From the NCBI RefSeq assembly GCF_004364865.1, contig NZ_SOAU01000001.1, positions 3,008,001-3,072,000 of the forward strand: 64,000 nt of DNA, written 5' to 3'. The position numbers and the translations under genes are program-made. The DNA is from Ilumatobacter fluminis. GTDB lineage: Bacteria > Actinomycetota > Acidimicrobiia > Acidimicrobiales > Ilumatobacteraceae. Under the pieces are notes generated by a model that saw only the letters and a list, made by a program, of their open reading frames with translations, was not told where the DNA came from and made no database searches. Numbering within the stretch: position 1 is the stretch's first letter; each line of letters starts with the position of its first letter. This document shows positions 7,224 through 15,716 of the stretch, in pieces.

Positions 7224-8531
7224 TCAGGTCACGTCGGCGACGACGAACTCGGCCAGACGACCGGCCGACGCGTCGGACAGGCGAGCTCGCACGGTGAGAC
7301 CCTTCTCGGCCTCGGTGGTGGACACGACCTCACCCTCGCGGTGCACCGAGGCGATCACGTCGCCCCGGTCGTACGGGATCAACAACTCGACGACATTCGT
7401 CAATGCTCGCAAGCGGTCGGCGAGGGTGCGCAGGAACACCTCGATGCCGTCGCCGGTGACGGCACTCACGGCCACCGAACCCGGATGATCGACGACGAGT
7501 TGCGGGGCGTGGTCGGGCGCCAGATCGGACTTGTTGAACACGATCAGCTCGGGCACTTCGTCGCCGCCGATCTCGGCGAGCACCTCGCGCACCGCCGTGA
7601 TCTGGCCGTCGGGGTCGACCGAGCTCGCGTCGACGACGTGGACGAGGTAGTCGGCGAGTGCCGCCACCTCGAGCGTGCCCTTGAACGCCTCGACCAGACC
7701 GTGGGGCAGGCTTCGGACGAACCCGACCGTGTCGGTGAGCAGCACCGGCTCACCGCCGGGCAGGGCGAGTCGCCGGGTCGTCGGGTCGAGGGTGGCGAAC
7801 AACCGGTCTTCCGACAGCACACCGGCATCGGTGAGCCGGTTGAGCAACGTCGACTTGCCGGCGTTGGTGTACCCCACGATCGCGACGTTCGCCAGACCGC
7901 TCCGACGGCGGCTCTTGCGCTGCAGGTCGCGCGTCGCCGCCAGGTCTTTCAAGTCGCTCTCGAGCTTCGTGATCCGGCGCATGATTCGACGGCGATCGAC
8001 CTCGATCTTCGTCTCGCCACCGCCGAATCGGGCACCGACACCACCGCGCTGCTGCGCCAGCTTGGCGCCCTTGCCGCGACGGAGGCGGGGCAGCCGATAG
8101 CGCAGGAGCGCCAGCTCGACCTGGGCCTTGCCTTCGAGGGTGTGGGCGTTCTGGCCGAAGATGTCGAGGATCACGGCGGTGCGATCGATCGCCGTTCGGC
8201 CGAGCACCTTCTCCAGGTTGAACTGCTGCGCCGGGGCCAGCTCGTTGTCGAACACGACCGTGTCGGCATCGACCGCCAGACACAACTCCTTCAGCTCGTC
8301 GACCTTGCCCTTGCCGATGTACCACGTGTGGTCGGGGGCGTCGCGGCGCTGGATCAGTCGTCCGGCGACATCGGCGCCTGCGGTGTCGACGAGGAGCTCG
8401 AGCTCGTCGAGGCTCTGGTCGACCTGCTCGTCGGTCTCCCCGGGCAGGGCCACCGCGACCAGCACGATCTTCTCCCGGATCGTCCGGTCGATGAGGGTCG
8501 AACTGAGCGCCTCTTGGTACGGGCTGCTCAT
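7224..8531 (-). CDS. hflX: Ribosome-associated GTPase HflX
   Basis: HflX is a GTPase that binds the 50S subunit and rescues stalled or heat-damaged ribosomes. The 435-residue protein has the HflX N-terminal domain (with HTWYIGKGKVDELKEL and the FDNELAPAQQFNLEK segment), a basic coiled-coil linker, and a G domain from about residue 218 with VGYTNAGKST (G1), LATLDPTTR (switch I), DTVGF (G3) and NKSD (G4). The ATG at 8531 overlaps the dapF stop codon in ATGA, so translation is probably coupled. Confidence 0.96.
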   Translation of the reverse strand: MSSPYQEALSSTLIDRTIREKIVLVAVALPGETDEQVDQSLDELELLVDTAGADVAGRLIQRRDAPDHTWYIGKGKVDELKELCLAVDADTVVFDNELAPAQQFNLEKVLGRTAIDRTAVILDIFGQNAHTLEGKAQVELALLRYRLPRLRRGKGAKLAQQRGGVGARFGGGETKIEVDRRRIMRRITKLESDLKDLAATRDLQRKSRRRSGLANVAIVGYTNAGKSTLLNRLTDAGVLSEDRLFATLDPTTRRLALPGGEPVLLTDTVGFVRSLPHGLVEAFKGTLEVAALADYLVHVVDASSVDPDGQITAVREVLAEIGGDEVPELIVFNKSDLAPDHAPQLVVDHPGSVAVSAVTGDGIEVFLRTLADRLRALTNVVELLIPYDRGDVIASVHREGEVVSTTEAEKGLTVRARLSDASAGRLAEFVVADVT

Positions 8532-9334
8532 GCGGTGACCTCGATCGTGGCGACGAACGTCGCCGGCCCGGTGAGCGTGACGCGTCCGGCGTCGGGCGTG
8601 TCGAGCGCCACCGTCGCACTCCCGCCGTCCATGTGGACGACCAGCTTGCCCTCCCGCGGCGTCGCCAGCCCCCAGGAGGCAGCGGCCACGGCGGAGGCAC
8701 AGGCACCCGTTCCGCACGCTTCGGTGATGCCGGCGCCGCGTTCGTGCACCCGCATCCGGATCTCGTCGGTGTGCTCGCCGGGCTCGACGATCTCGAGGTT
8801 GACGTGCGGGACGGTGGAACCGAGCTGTTGCAGATCGACCACGTCGACGTCGTCGACGCCGACGACGCTGTGCGGATTGCCGAGGCTGTAGTGGGCGACC
8901 GGACGATCGGGATGGCACCCGAGTTCGGACCACCCGGACGGTTCGTCGATCGGATCGACCGAGCCCATCTCGACGGTGGCCAACACCGTGTCGTCGTCGT
9001 CGGTGGTCGCGAGCGTCACGAGCCGGGCGCCGGCGTCGGTGAGGATGTGCTGATCGTCGAGGTCGCCCCGTCGGGCGGCGAGCGCCTGCGCGAAGCAGCG
9101 GATGCCGTTGCCGCTCATCTCGGCTCGGCTGCCGTCGGCGTTGTACAGCACCATGCGTGCCGCGTAGCCATCCTCCGATTCGGCGACGAGCAGGCCGTCG
9201 GCGCCGAGGCCGCGTCGGCGATCGCACAGCCGTCGGGCCAGATCGGGCAGGTCGGTCTCGGGAACGTCGGGGTGGAACACGACGAGGAAGTCGTTGCCGA
9301 GGCCGTGGTGCTTGGTGATCGTCAGAGTGCTCAT
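8528..9334 (-). CDS. dapF: Diaminopimelate epimerase, with Ser in place of the first catalytic Cys
   Basis: DapF converts LL- to meso-diaminopimelate for peptidoglycan and lysine. The 268-residue protein has both halves of the fold: GLGNDFLVVF near the N-terminus, NADGSRAEMSGNGIRC in the first half and ITEACGTGACAS in the second. The second catalytic cysteine is Cys207. At the first site, where family members read (M)CGNG, this protein has Ser74 in EMSGNG; Cys80 (GIRC) is the non-catalytic conserved cysteine. The replacement is clear in the DNA (AGC codon). ATG at 9334 follows no better in-frame start. The stop overlaps the hflX start. Confidence 0.93.
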   Translation of the reverse strand: MSTLTITKHHGLGNDFLVVFHPDVPETDLPDLARRLCDRRRGLGADGLLVAESEDGYAARMVLYNADGSRAEMSGNGIRCFAQALAARRGDLDDQHILTDAGARLVTLATTDDDDTVLATVEMGSVDPIDEPSGWSELGCHPDRPVAHYSLGNPHSVVGVDDVDVVDLQQLGSTVPHVNLEIVEPGEHTDEIRMRVHERGAGITEACGTGACASAVAAASWGLATPREGKLVVHMDGGSATVALDTPDAGRVTLTGPATFVATIEVTA

Positions 9335-9421
9335 GTGCTCCCACCAGCGTACGCCGTCGTGTCCACCGATGGGCTCGGGGTTCCGCTCGCCCGACGTCGG
9401 CGGGTGGCGTACGCTCGACCC

Positions 9422-9817
9422 ATGGGACTCGGCGACGAGAAGTACATCCTGCTCACGACCTTCAAGCGTGACGGGACGGCCGTGCCGACACCCGTGTGGT
9501 CGGTGCCGCTCGGCGACCGGGAGATCGGCTTCTGGACCAGCTCCGGCTCTGGCAAGGCCAAACGACTCGCCCACACCGACCGGGTCATCGTCCAGCCGTG
9601 CGACGCGCGCGGCAACGTGAACGACGGGAGCGAACCCGTCGACGCGACCGCCCGACTCGTCGAGGGCGACGAACTCGAGGCGATCCGGGTCAAGGTCAAC
9701 GACAAGTACGGCTTCATGACGAAGATCACCAAAGTGCTCGGCACGATCGGCGGCATCGTCAAGCGCAACCGCATCCCCTACGGCGACCGCGGCGTCGTGA
9801 TCACCCTGCCGGAGTAG
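9422..9817 (+). CDS. PPOX-class (F420/FMN split-barrel) oxidoreductase family protein
   Basis: The 131-residue product is a pyridoxamine-5'-phosphate-oxidase-like split barrel of the type often annotated as F420-dependent in actinobacteria. It begins LGDEKYILLTTFKRDGTAVPTPVW, a typical first strand pair, and continues with WTSSGSGKAKRLAHTDRVIVQPCDARG, typical of the cofactor phosphate-binding part. The C-terminal stretch TKVLGTIGGIVKRN is common in actinobacterial homologues. It starts 87 bp from the divergent dapF and its 3' end overlaps the convergent miaA by 17 bp. Whether the cofactor is F420, FMN or haem cannot be decided here. Confidence 0.85.
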   Translation: MGLGDEKYILLTTFKRDGTAVPTPVWSVPLGDREIGFWTSSGSGKAKRLAHTDRVIVQPCDARGNVNDGSEPVDATARLVEGDELEAIRVKVNDKYGFMTKITKVLGTIGGIVKRNRIPYGDRGVVITLPE

Positions 9818-10739
9818 CCCGCTCGAGCGCGTCCACGACGAGCTGGGCCGCCTCGGCGACGGGGTCGGCCGCCACGTCGACCCATCGCACCCGCGGATCG
9901 CGACCAAACCAGCGCAACTGGCGGATCGCGAACTGCCGGGTCCGCAGCGTCACCTGATCGACGGCCTCGACGAGGCTCAGTTCGCCGTCGAGGTAGGCGA
10001 GGATCTCCTTGTAGCCGAGTGCCTGTGCCGCCGTCTTCGAGAAGCCGGTCGTCGAACGGATCGTTGCGACCTCGTCGACCAGACCGTCGTCGACCATCAT
10101 CTGCACCCGGCGGACGATCCGCTCGGTGAGCACCGCCCGATCCCAACGCAGACCGATCTGCACCACGTCGGTCGGCGGGTAGGCGTCGAGACCGGGCCCG
10201 AACGACGAGAACGGTCGCCCACTCCCCTCGCACACCTCCAACGCACGGACGATCCGCCGCTCGTTCGTCGGCTCCATCCGGGCTGCCGCGGCGGGATCGA
10301 TGGCGGCGAGACGGGCATGCAGTACCTCCGGACCGGCACGTGCGAGTTCGATGCGGAGGCGTTCACGGACGACGGGCCACTCCCCCGGGATCTCGAGGTC
10401 GTCGATGACCGCTCGGTGGTACAGGCCGGTCCCGCCGACGAGGATCGCTCGACGGCCCCGATCGGCGAGATCGCCGAGCACCGCCCGGTACGCCCGCTGG
10501 AACTCGGCGACGGTGAACTCGTCGGACGGCTCCACGAGGTCGAGCAGATGATGCGGCACGCGATGCCGCTCCTCGACGCTCGGCTTCGCCGTGCCGACGT
10601 CCATGCCCCGGTACACCTGCATCGAGTCGATCGAGACCAGGTCGACGTCGCCGAGTTGCTCGGCGACCGCCATCGCCACCGACGACTTGCCCGACGCGGT
10701 CGGTCCGACGACCGCCACTCGTCGGGGCAGCGCGCTCAC
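9801..10739 (-). CDS. miaA: tRNA dimethylallyltransferase
   Basis: MiaA adds a dimethylallyl group to A37 of tRNAs that read codons starting with U. The 312-residue protein begins with the P-loop GPTASGKSS (residues 12-20), followed by the family motif SIDSMQVYRGMDVGTAKP and later GGTGLYHRAVIDDL, and ends with the QFAIRQLRWFGRD segment. The start is a GTG at 10739 that overlaps the miaB stop codon (GTGA). The direct miaB-miaA coupling makes sense because MiaB methylthiolates the product of MiaA. Confidence 0.97.
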   Translation of the reverse strand: MSALPRRVAVVGPTASGKSSVAMAVAEQLGDVDLVSIDSMQVYRGMDVGTAKPSVEERHRVPHHLLDLVEPSDEFTVAEFQRAYRAVLGDLADRGRRAILVGGTGLYHRAVIDDLEIPGEWPVVRERLRIELARAGPEVLHARLAAIDPAAAARMEPTNERRIVRALEVCEGSGRPFSSFGPGLDAYPPTDVVQIGLRWDRAVLTERIVRRVQMMVDDGLVDEVATIRSTTGFSKTAAQALGYKEILAYLDGELSLVEAVDQVTLRTRQFAIRQLRWFGRDPRVRWVDVAADPVAEAAQLVVDALERATPAG

Positions 10740-12157
10740 AGCGAGGCGACGGGGATGCGCAGCTTGTGGGTCGGTTCGGCGAGCAGCTCGACGAACCGGC
10801 CTTCGAGGAAGTGCGGCGCGCCGCGGGTGACCTCGACGTTCGCGTACGAACCGACCCGCAGCGGCTGGGGCGCCTCGAAGTGGACGAGCTTGTTCTGGCG
10901 GGTCCGGCCGGTCGTGATCTCGGGGCGCTTCTTCGACGGCCCCTCGACCAGGACCTCCTCGACGAGCCCCTCGCGCGCCTGATGCTTGCGCAGCGCCGAG
11001 CGTTCGATCACGAGCTTGAGTCGATCGAAGCGCTCACCCGCCACGGCCGCGTCGACGAAGTCGCCCTCCATGTCGGCCGCTTCGGTCCCGGGTCGGGGCG
11101 AGAAGATGAACATGTAGGCGAAGTCGAACTCCGCGGCGGCGGCGACTTCGAGCGTGCGTTCGAAGTCGTCGTCGGTCTCGCCGGGAAAGCCGACGATGAT
11201 GTCGGTCGACACGGCGAGGTCGCCGATCACCGAACGGGCCTGGGCCAACCGCTCGAGGTAACGCTCACCGGTGTAGCCGCGGTGCATCAGCGACAGCACA
11301 CGATCGCTGCCCGACTGGAGCGGATAGTGCAGGTAATTGCACACGGCCGGTGTCTCGGCCATGGCGGCGAACGTCTCGGGACGCATGTCCTTCGGGTGAG
11401 GACTCGTGTAGCGGACCCGGCGGATGCCCTCGACCGAGCCGACGTCGCGGAGCAGGTCGGCGAACAACGGACGCAGCTTCGCGTCGTCGTCGCCGGCACG
11501 GCGGGCGGCGAGTTGCAGGTCTCGTCCGTACGAGTTGACGTTCTGACCGAGGAGGGTCACCTCGGTCACGCCGTCGGATGCGAGCTGGCGCACCTCGGCG
11601 ACGATGTCGTCGTACGGGCGGCTGATCTCGGCGCCCCGCACGGCCGGCACGATGCAGAAGGCGCAGTTGTTGTCGCAGCCGATCTGGATCGTGACCCAGC
11701 CGTTGTAGCTCGTCTCGCGCCGGGCCGGCAGTGCCGACGGGAACATCGCATGGTCGTCGATCACGGCCTCTTCGAGGATCTCGGTGATCGGCGCCGAACT
11801 CGTGGTGGCCTGCTCGAGCAGATCGGCGGCGCGGTGCACGTTGTGGGTGCCGATGACGACGTCGACGTGCTTGGCCTTGCTCGCCACGAGATCGCGATCT
11901 TTCTGCGCGAGGCAGCCCGCGACCATGATCTGACGACCGTCCTTGGCGTCCTTCCACGGCTTGAGGTGGCCGAGGTTGCCGTACAGCTTGTTGTCGGCGT
12001 TCTCACGGATGCAGCACGTGTTGAGCACGACGACGTCGGCCTCGTCCTCCGACTCGGCGCGCACGAGCCCGTCGGCCTCGAGCAGTCCGGCGATGCGCTC
12101 GGAGTCGTGCTCGTTCATCTGGCACCCGTAGGTACGAACGACGTAGCTGCGTGTCAC
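10736..12157 (-). CDS. miaB: tRNA-2-methylthio-N6-dimethylallyladenosine synthase
   Basis: MiaB is a radical SAM methylthiotransferase acting on i6A37 of tRNA. The 473-residue protein shows the UPF0004 domain (YGCQMNEHDSERI with Cys12, LNTCCIRENADNKLYG, and GCLAQKDRD, giving the three cluster cysteines), the radical SAM motif CDNNCAFC (Cys161, 165 and 168), and a C-terminal TRAM domain from about residue 400. The start is GTG at 12157 (VTRSYVVRTYGCQMNEHD); it gives the standard N-terminus. The gene is coupled to miaA downstream and divergent from a conserved small gene. Confidence 0.97.
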   Translation of the reverse strand: MTRSYVVRTYGCQMNEHDSERIAGLLEADGLVRAESEDEADVVVLNTCCIRENADNKLYGNLGHLKPWKDAKDGRQIMVAGCLAQKDRDLVASKAKHVDVVIGTHNVHRAADLLEQATTSSAPITEILEEAVIDDHAMFPSALPARRETSYNGWVTIQIGCDNNCAFCIVPAVRGAEISRPYDDIVAEVRQLASDGVTEVTLLGQNVNSYGRDLQLAARRAGDDDAKLRPLFADLLRDVGSVEGIRRVRYTSPHPKDMRPETFAAMAETPAVCNYLHYPLQSGSDRVLSLMHRGYTGERYLERLAQARSVIGDLAVSTDIIVGFPGETDDDFERTLEVAAAAEFDFAYMFIFSPRPGTEAADMEGDFVDAAVAGERFDRLKLVIERSALRKHQAREGLVEEVLVEGPSKKRPEITTGRTRQNKLVHFEAPQPLRVGSYANVEVTRGAPHFLEGRFVELLAEPTHKLRIPVASL

Positions 12158-12214
12158 GCCCGTCGAGGCTACCGACCAGCGTTTCCCGGCGTGCGTTGCG
12201 GGTACCGAACCGGC

Positions 12215-12658
12215 ATGAGCGAGCGGCATCGGCCCTGGTTGGAACGAGACCGACGACCCGACGGCGTCGACGACGACACGGTCTCGTCGGTCGGCAAGCT
12301 CGGTGAAGCGGTCGAGTGGATCGAGCGGGCGCGCGGCCGACTGTACGACTTCCACCAGATGAGCGGTCACGCCGATCTGCTCCTCGGGGAGGCAGCCGAC
12401 GAACTCGACGAGGCCGGACACGGCGACCTGGCCGACCGGATCCGCACCGAGTTCGTGGGTCGCAATGTCATCGAGGGCCGTTGGACGTTCCAGATCGTCG
12501 AGGAGTACGACGCCACCTACTGGTCGCCGGCCCGCGACGTGAAAACCGCCGTCGAACGGCAACTGCTCGACGGACGCGAGCACGTCTTCGAGTCGGAGAT
12601 GAAAGAGGATCGCCGCACGGACGGACGACGCCATCACGAGTCGCGCCCCGACGACTGA
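12215..12658 (+). CDS. Conserved hypothetical protein next to miaB
   Basis: The 147-residue protein is hydrophilic, with an N-terminal part rich in Arg and Asp, a helical middle (SVGKLGEAVEWIERARGRLYDFHQMSGHADLLLGEA may form two helices) and a C-terminal tail rich in Arg and Asp. No membrane segment, signal peptide or cofactor motif is visible. I cannot name a family. Genes of this size divergent from miaB are common in actinobacteria, but that does not show function. It starts 57 bp from the divergent miaB start and ends 53 bp before the mycothione reductase gene. Confidence 0.75.
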   Translation: MSERHRPWLERDRRPDGVDDDTVSSVGKLGEAVEWIERARGRLYDFHQMSGHADLLLGEAADELDEAGHGDLADRIRTEFVGRNVIEGRWTFQIVEEYDATYWSPARDVKTAVERQLLDGREHVFESEMKEDRRTDGRRHHESRPDD

Positions 12659-12711
12659 CACCGGTCACGATCGGGTCAGACGATCGGTCGGGAAGGGTTC
12701 GGGGCTGTTCG

Positions 12712-14109
12712 GTGTTCACTGTGCTCGTGCCTCCCATCGAGACCGACGAGCAATACGACCTGATCATCATCGGCAGTGGATCGGGGAACTCGATCCCCGA
12801 GTACCTGTCCGACTGGAACATCGCGCTGATCGAGCGCGGCACCTTCGGCGGGACGTGCCTCAACGTCGGGTGCATCCCCTCGAAGATGTTCGTGATGCCC
12901 GCCGACGTCGCGCTCGAAGCCGGCCATGCCGACCGGCTCGGCATCTCACTGGAGTACCACGGTGCCGACTGGCCGGCGATCCGCGACCGGGTGTTCGGTC
13001 GGATCGACCCCATCTCCGAAGGAGGCCGCCAGTACCGCGACACCGGCACCGAGAACGTCACGCTCTACCAGGCGACCGCTCAGTTCGTCGCACCCAAGGT
13101 GATCGACGTCGAAGGCGTCCGCATGACCGCCGATCACATCCTCGTCGCCACCGGTTCGCGCCCCGTCGTGCCGCCGATCCCGGGCCTCATGGAGACCGGG
13201 TTCCACACGAGCGACACGATCATGCGGCTCGACGAACTCCCCGGCCGGCTCGGGATCATCGGCGGTGGCTTCATCGCCGTCGAGATGGGCCACGTGTTCG
13301 CCGGTCTCGGTTCGCAGGTGTCGGTCTTCAACCGCTCCGACGTCCTCCTCCGGCACTTCGACCGTGAGATCGCCGAACGGTTCACGGAGGTCTTCTCCGC
13401 TCGTCCCAACGTCGACGTGCACCTCCAGCACCTGCCGACCAAGGTCGAGCGGCGCGGGCACGAGATCGTCATCCACTGCGCCGGTGAGGAGATCGTCGTC
13501 GACCAGTTGCTCGTCGCCACCGGGCGCGAGCCGAACAGCGATCTCGTCGCCGCCGAGGAAGGCGGCTTGTCGTGCCACCACCACGGCACGATCGAGGTCG
13601 ACGAACACCTCCGGACGCGTGTCGAGGGTGTCTGGGCGATCGGTGACGTCGCCAACTCGTGGCAGCTCAAGCACGTCGCCAACCACGAGGCAACGGTGGC
13701 GTTCTGGAACATCGCCCACCCCGACGACCTGAAGCGGGTCGACTACAAGGCCGTCCCGTCGGCGGTGTTCAGCAACCCGCAGGTGGCGACGGTCGGCCTC
13801 ACCGAGGAGCAGGCACGCGCCGAAGGTCGCGACGTCGTGATCGGTCGCCGCGACTACGGCGGCACCGCCTACGGCTGGGCCCTCGTCGACGACACGTCGT
13901 TCGCCAAGGTCGTCGTCGACGCCGCGACCGGGTTGATCGTCGGCGCCCACATCATCGGCCCACAGGCGGCATCGCTGATCCAGCCCCTGATCCAGGCCAT
14001 GCAGTTCGACCAGACGGCGGCCGACATCGCGAACGAGCCGTACTGGATCCATCCGGCGCTGACCGAGGTCGTCGAGAACGCCCTGCTCGAAGCGGTCGAA
14101 CAACTGTGA
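12712..14109 (+). CDS. mtr: Mycothione reductase (pyridine nucleotide-disulfide oxidoreductase)
   Basis: The enzyme reduces mycothiol disulfide with NADPH and FAD. The 465-residue product has the FAD-binding GSGSGN motif (21-26), the redox pair Cys49/Cys54 in GGTCLNVGCIPSKMF, the NADPH-binding GIIGGGFIAVEMGHVFAGLGS, a second FAD segment WAIGDVAN, and the catalytic His in YWIHPALTEVVENALLEA. The family includes lipoamide dehydrogenase and mercuric reductase; the KMFVMPADVALEA continuation and the WELKHVANHEA-like stretch favour mycothione reductase. GTG at 12712 is the start used; GTG codons at 12721 and 12727 are alternatives. It is good evidence for mycothiol in this organism. Confidence 0.88.
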   Translation: MFTVLVPPIETDEQYDLIIIGSGSGNSIPEYLSDWNIALIERGTFGGTCLNVGCIPSKMFVMPADVALEAGHADRLGISLEYHGADWPAIRDRVFGRIDPISEGGRQYRDTGTENVTLYQATAQFVAPKVIDVEGVRMTADHILVATGSRPVVPPIPGLMETGFHTSDTIMRLDELPGRLGIIGGGFIAVEMGHVFAGLGSQVSVFNRSDVLLRHFDREIAERFTEVFSARPNVDVHLQHLPTKVERRGHEIVIHCAGEEIVVDQLLVATGREPNSDLVAAEEGGLSCHHHGTIEVDEHLRTRVEGVWAIGDVANSWQLKHVANHEATVAFWNIAHPDDLKRVDYKAVPSAVFSNPQVATVGLTEEQARAEGRDVVIGRRDYGGTAYGWALVDDTSFAKVVVDAATGLIVGAHIIGPQAASLIQPLIQAMQFDQTAADIANEPYWIHPALTEVVENALLEAVEQL

Positions 14110-14156
14110 CCCACGCCTCGCCGGCGATCTGACTGGCGGCGCACCCGCCGGGTAGC

Positions 14157-14582
14157 GTGCGCGTCGTGCTCGCCATCCTTCTCGACACCTTCCCGTACCG
14201 CGCCATGGCGCTGGCCCACATCCTCGCTGCGATCGTGGCGTTCGGACCGCTGTTCCTCTACCCGAGTCTGCGTCGCACCGGTGAGACGCAGGCGATCGCG
14301 GCGACGCACATGAAGATGACGTTCCCCGCGCTGATCGTGCTGTGGGTGCTCGGCATGGGCTTGGCCGGCATGTCGGAAGATGCCTACAAGATGAGCCAGC
14401 TGTGGCTCGCCCTGTCGATCGTCGACTGGCTGATCCTCGTCACCGTGAGCTGGTTCCTCATCCGACCCTCGATCACCGACACGTCCGACGCCGCTCGCGG
14501 CAAGCTGGCCGCCGGCGTCGGCATCACCCACCTGGGCCTCTTCATCGGCCTCGTCCTGATGGTCTGGAAGCCGGGCCTCTGA
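14157..14582 (+). CDS. DUF2269-like integral membrane protein
   Basis: The 141-residue protein has four predicted membrane segments (about 10-34, 55-74, 83-103 and 118-137) with the N-terminal AMALAHILAAIVAFGP stretch seen in DUF2269-type proteins. No enzymatic function is known to me. The start is GTG at 14157, with another GTG at 14166. Its stop codon TGA shares one base with the ATG of the downstream alcohol dehydrogenase, so the two genes are probably cotranscribed. Confidence 0.75.
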   Translation: MRVVLAILLDTFPYRAMALAHILAAIVAFGPLFLYPSLRRTGETQAIAATHMKMTFPALIVLWVLGMGLAGMSEDAYKMSQLWLALSIVDWLILVTVSWFLIRPSITDTSDAARGKLAAGVGITHLGLFIGLVLMVWKPGL

Positions 14583-15673
14583 TGTCGTCGACGGTTCGCG
14601 CCGCGGTCTGCCGTTCGTTCGGCGAGCCCTTGGCCGTCGAAGAACTCACCCTGGCCGGCCCCGAGACCGGCGAGGTGCGCGTCCGCCTGCGGGCGGTCGC
14701 GATCTGCCACAGCGATGTGTCGTACGCCGACGGCGAATGGGGCGGTGAGCTACCCGCCGTGTTCGGCCACGAGGCCGCCGGCGAGATCGTCGAGGTCGGC
14801 GACGGCGTCGGCTTCGAGGTCGGCACGTCGGTCGTGGTCACCCTCATCCGATCGTGTGGCGAGTGCCACCGGTGCCAGAACGGGGCCGAGGTCGCCTGCT
14901 CGACCCAGTTCGCTCTCGACGGGCGCTCCCCGCTCACCGACCGAGACGGCGCCTCGATCGTGCACGGCATGCGCACCGCTGCGTTCGCCGAGGAGGTCGT
15001 GGTGCACGCCAGCCAGATCGTGCCGATCGACGGCGATCTGCCGGCCGACTCGGCGTCGCTCCTGGCCTGCGGGGTGATCACCGGTGTCGGCGCCGTCGTC
15101 AACACGGCGCAGGTCGAGCCCGGCAGCACCGTCGTCGTGCTGGGGTGTGGCGGCGTCGGCCTGAACGTGGTGCAGGGCGCGGCGATCGCCAAGGCGGCGT
15201 CGATCGTCGCCGTCGACATGCACGCCGGCAAGCTCGAGCTGGCGGCACGGCTCGGTGCCACCCACACCCACGACCTCGCCGACGGTCCGATCGACGACCT
15301 CGTCCGATCACTCACCAACGACGAGATGGCCGACTACGTGTTCGTGGCGACCGGGGCGCCCTCGGCACTGGCGACGGCGGGCGACATCGTCGGCACGATG
15401 GGCGCCGTCGTGATCGTCGGCATGCCCGCCACGGGCGTCGCCGGTTCGTTCGACCCGAGCACGCTGGCCGGCAACAACCAGCGGATCCTCGGTTCGAAGA
15501 TGGGCACCTCGGTCATCGCACGCGACATTCCCGACCTGATGCAGCGCTACCACGACGGCGACCTCGAACTCGACGGGCTGATCTCGCGCCGCTTCCCCCT
15601 GGAGCAGATCAACGACGCGATGGACGAGGTCCGATCCGGCGCCGCGCTGCGCAACGTCATCATCTTCGACTGA
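14582..15673 (+). CDS. Zinc-dependent alcohol dehydrogenase (class III-like MDR)
   Basis: The 363-residue medium-chain dehydrogenase has catalytic zinc ligands in AICHSD and GHEAAG, a complete structural zinc lobe CGECHRCQNGAEVAC (Cys-x2-Cys-x2-Cys-x7-Cys), and a Rossmann fold with VVLGCGGVGLNVVQGA followed by Asp in VAVDMHAGKLE, which favours NAD over NADP. The architecture is that of the glutathione- or mycothiol-dependent formaldehyde dehydrogenase branch, but the substrate cannot be set from sequence. It is translationally linked to the preceding membrane protein. Confidence 0.87.
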   Translation: MSSTVRAAVCRSFGEPLAVEELTLAGPETGEVRVRLRAVAICHSDVSYADGEWGGELPAVFGHEAAGEIVEVGDGVGFEVGTSVVVTLIRSCGECHRCQNGAEVACSTQFALDGRSPLTDRDGASIVHGMRTAAFAEEVVVHASQIVPIDGDLPADSASLLACGVITGVGAVVNTAQVEPGSTVVVLGCGGVGLNVVQGAAIAKAASIVAVDMHAGKLELAARLGATHTHDLADGPIDDLVRSLTNDEMADYVFVATGAPSALATAGDIVGTMGAVVIVGMPATGVAGSFDPSTLAGNNQRILGSKMGTSVIARDIPDLMQRYHDGDLELDGLISRRFPLEQINDAMDEVRSGAALRNVIIFD

Positions 15674-15716
15674 CGGCGTTCGGGCCCGCTGGTACCGGTC
15701 TGGGAGACTCGCCGGC

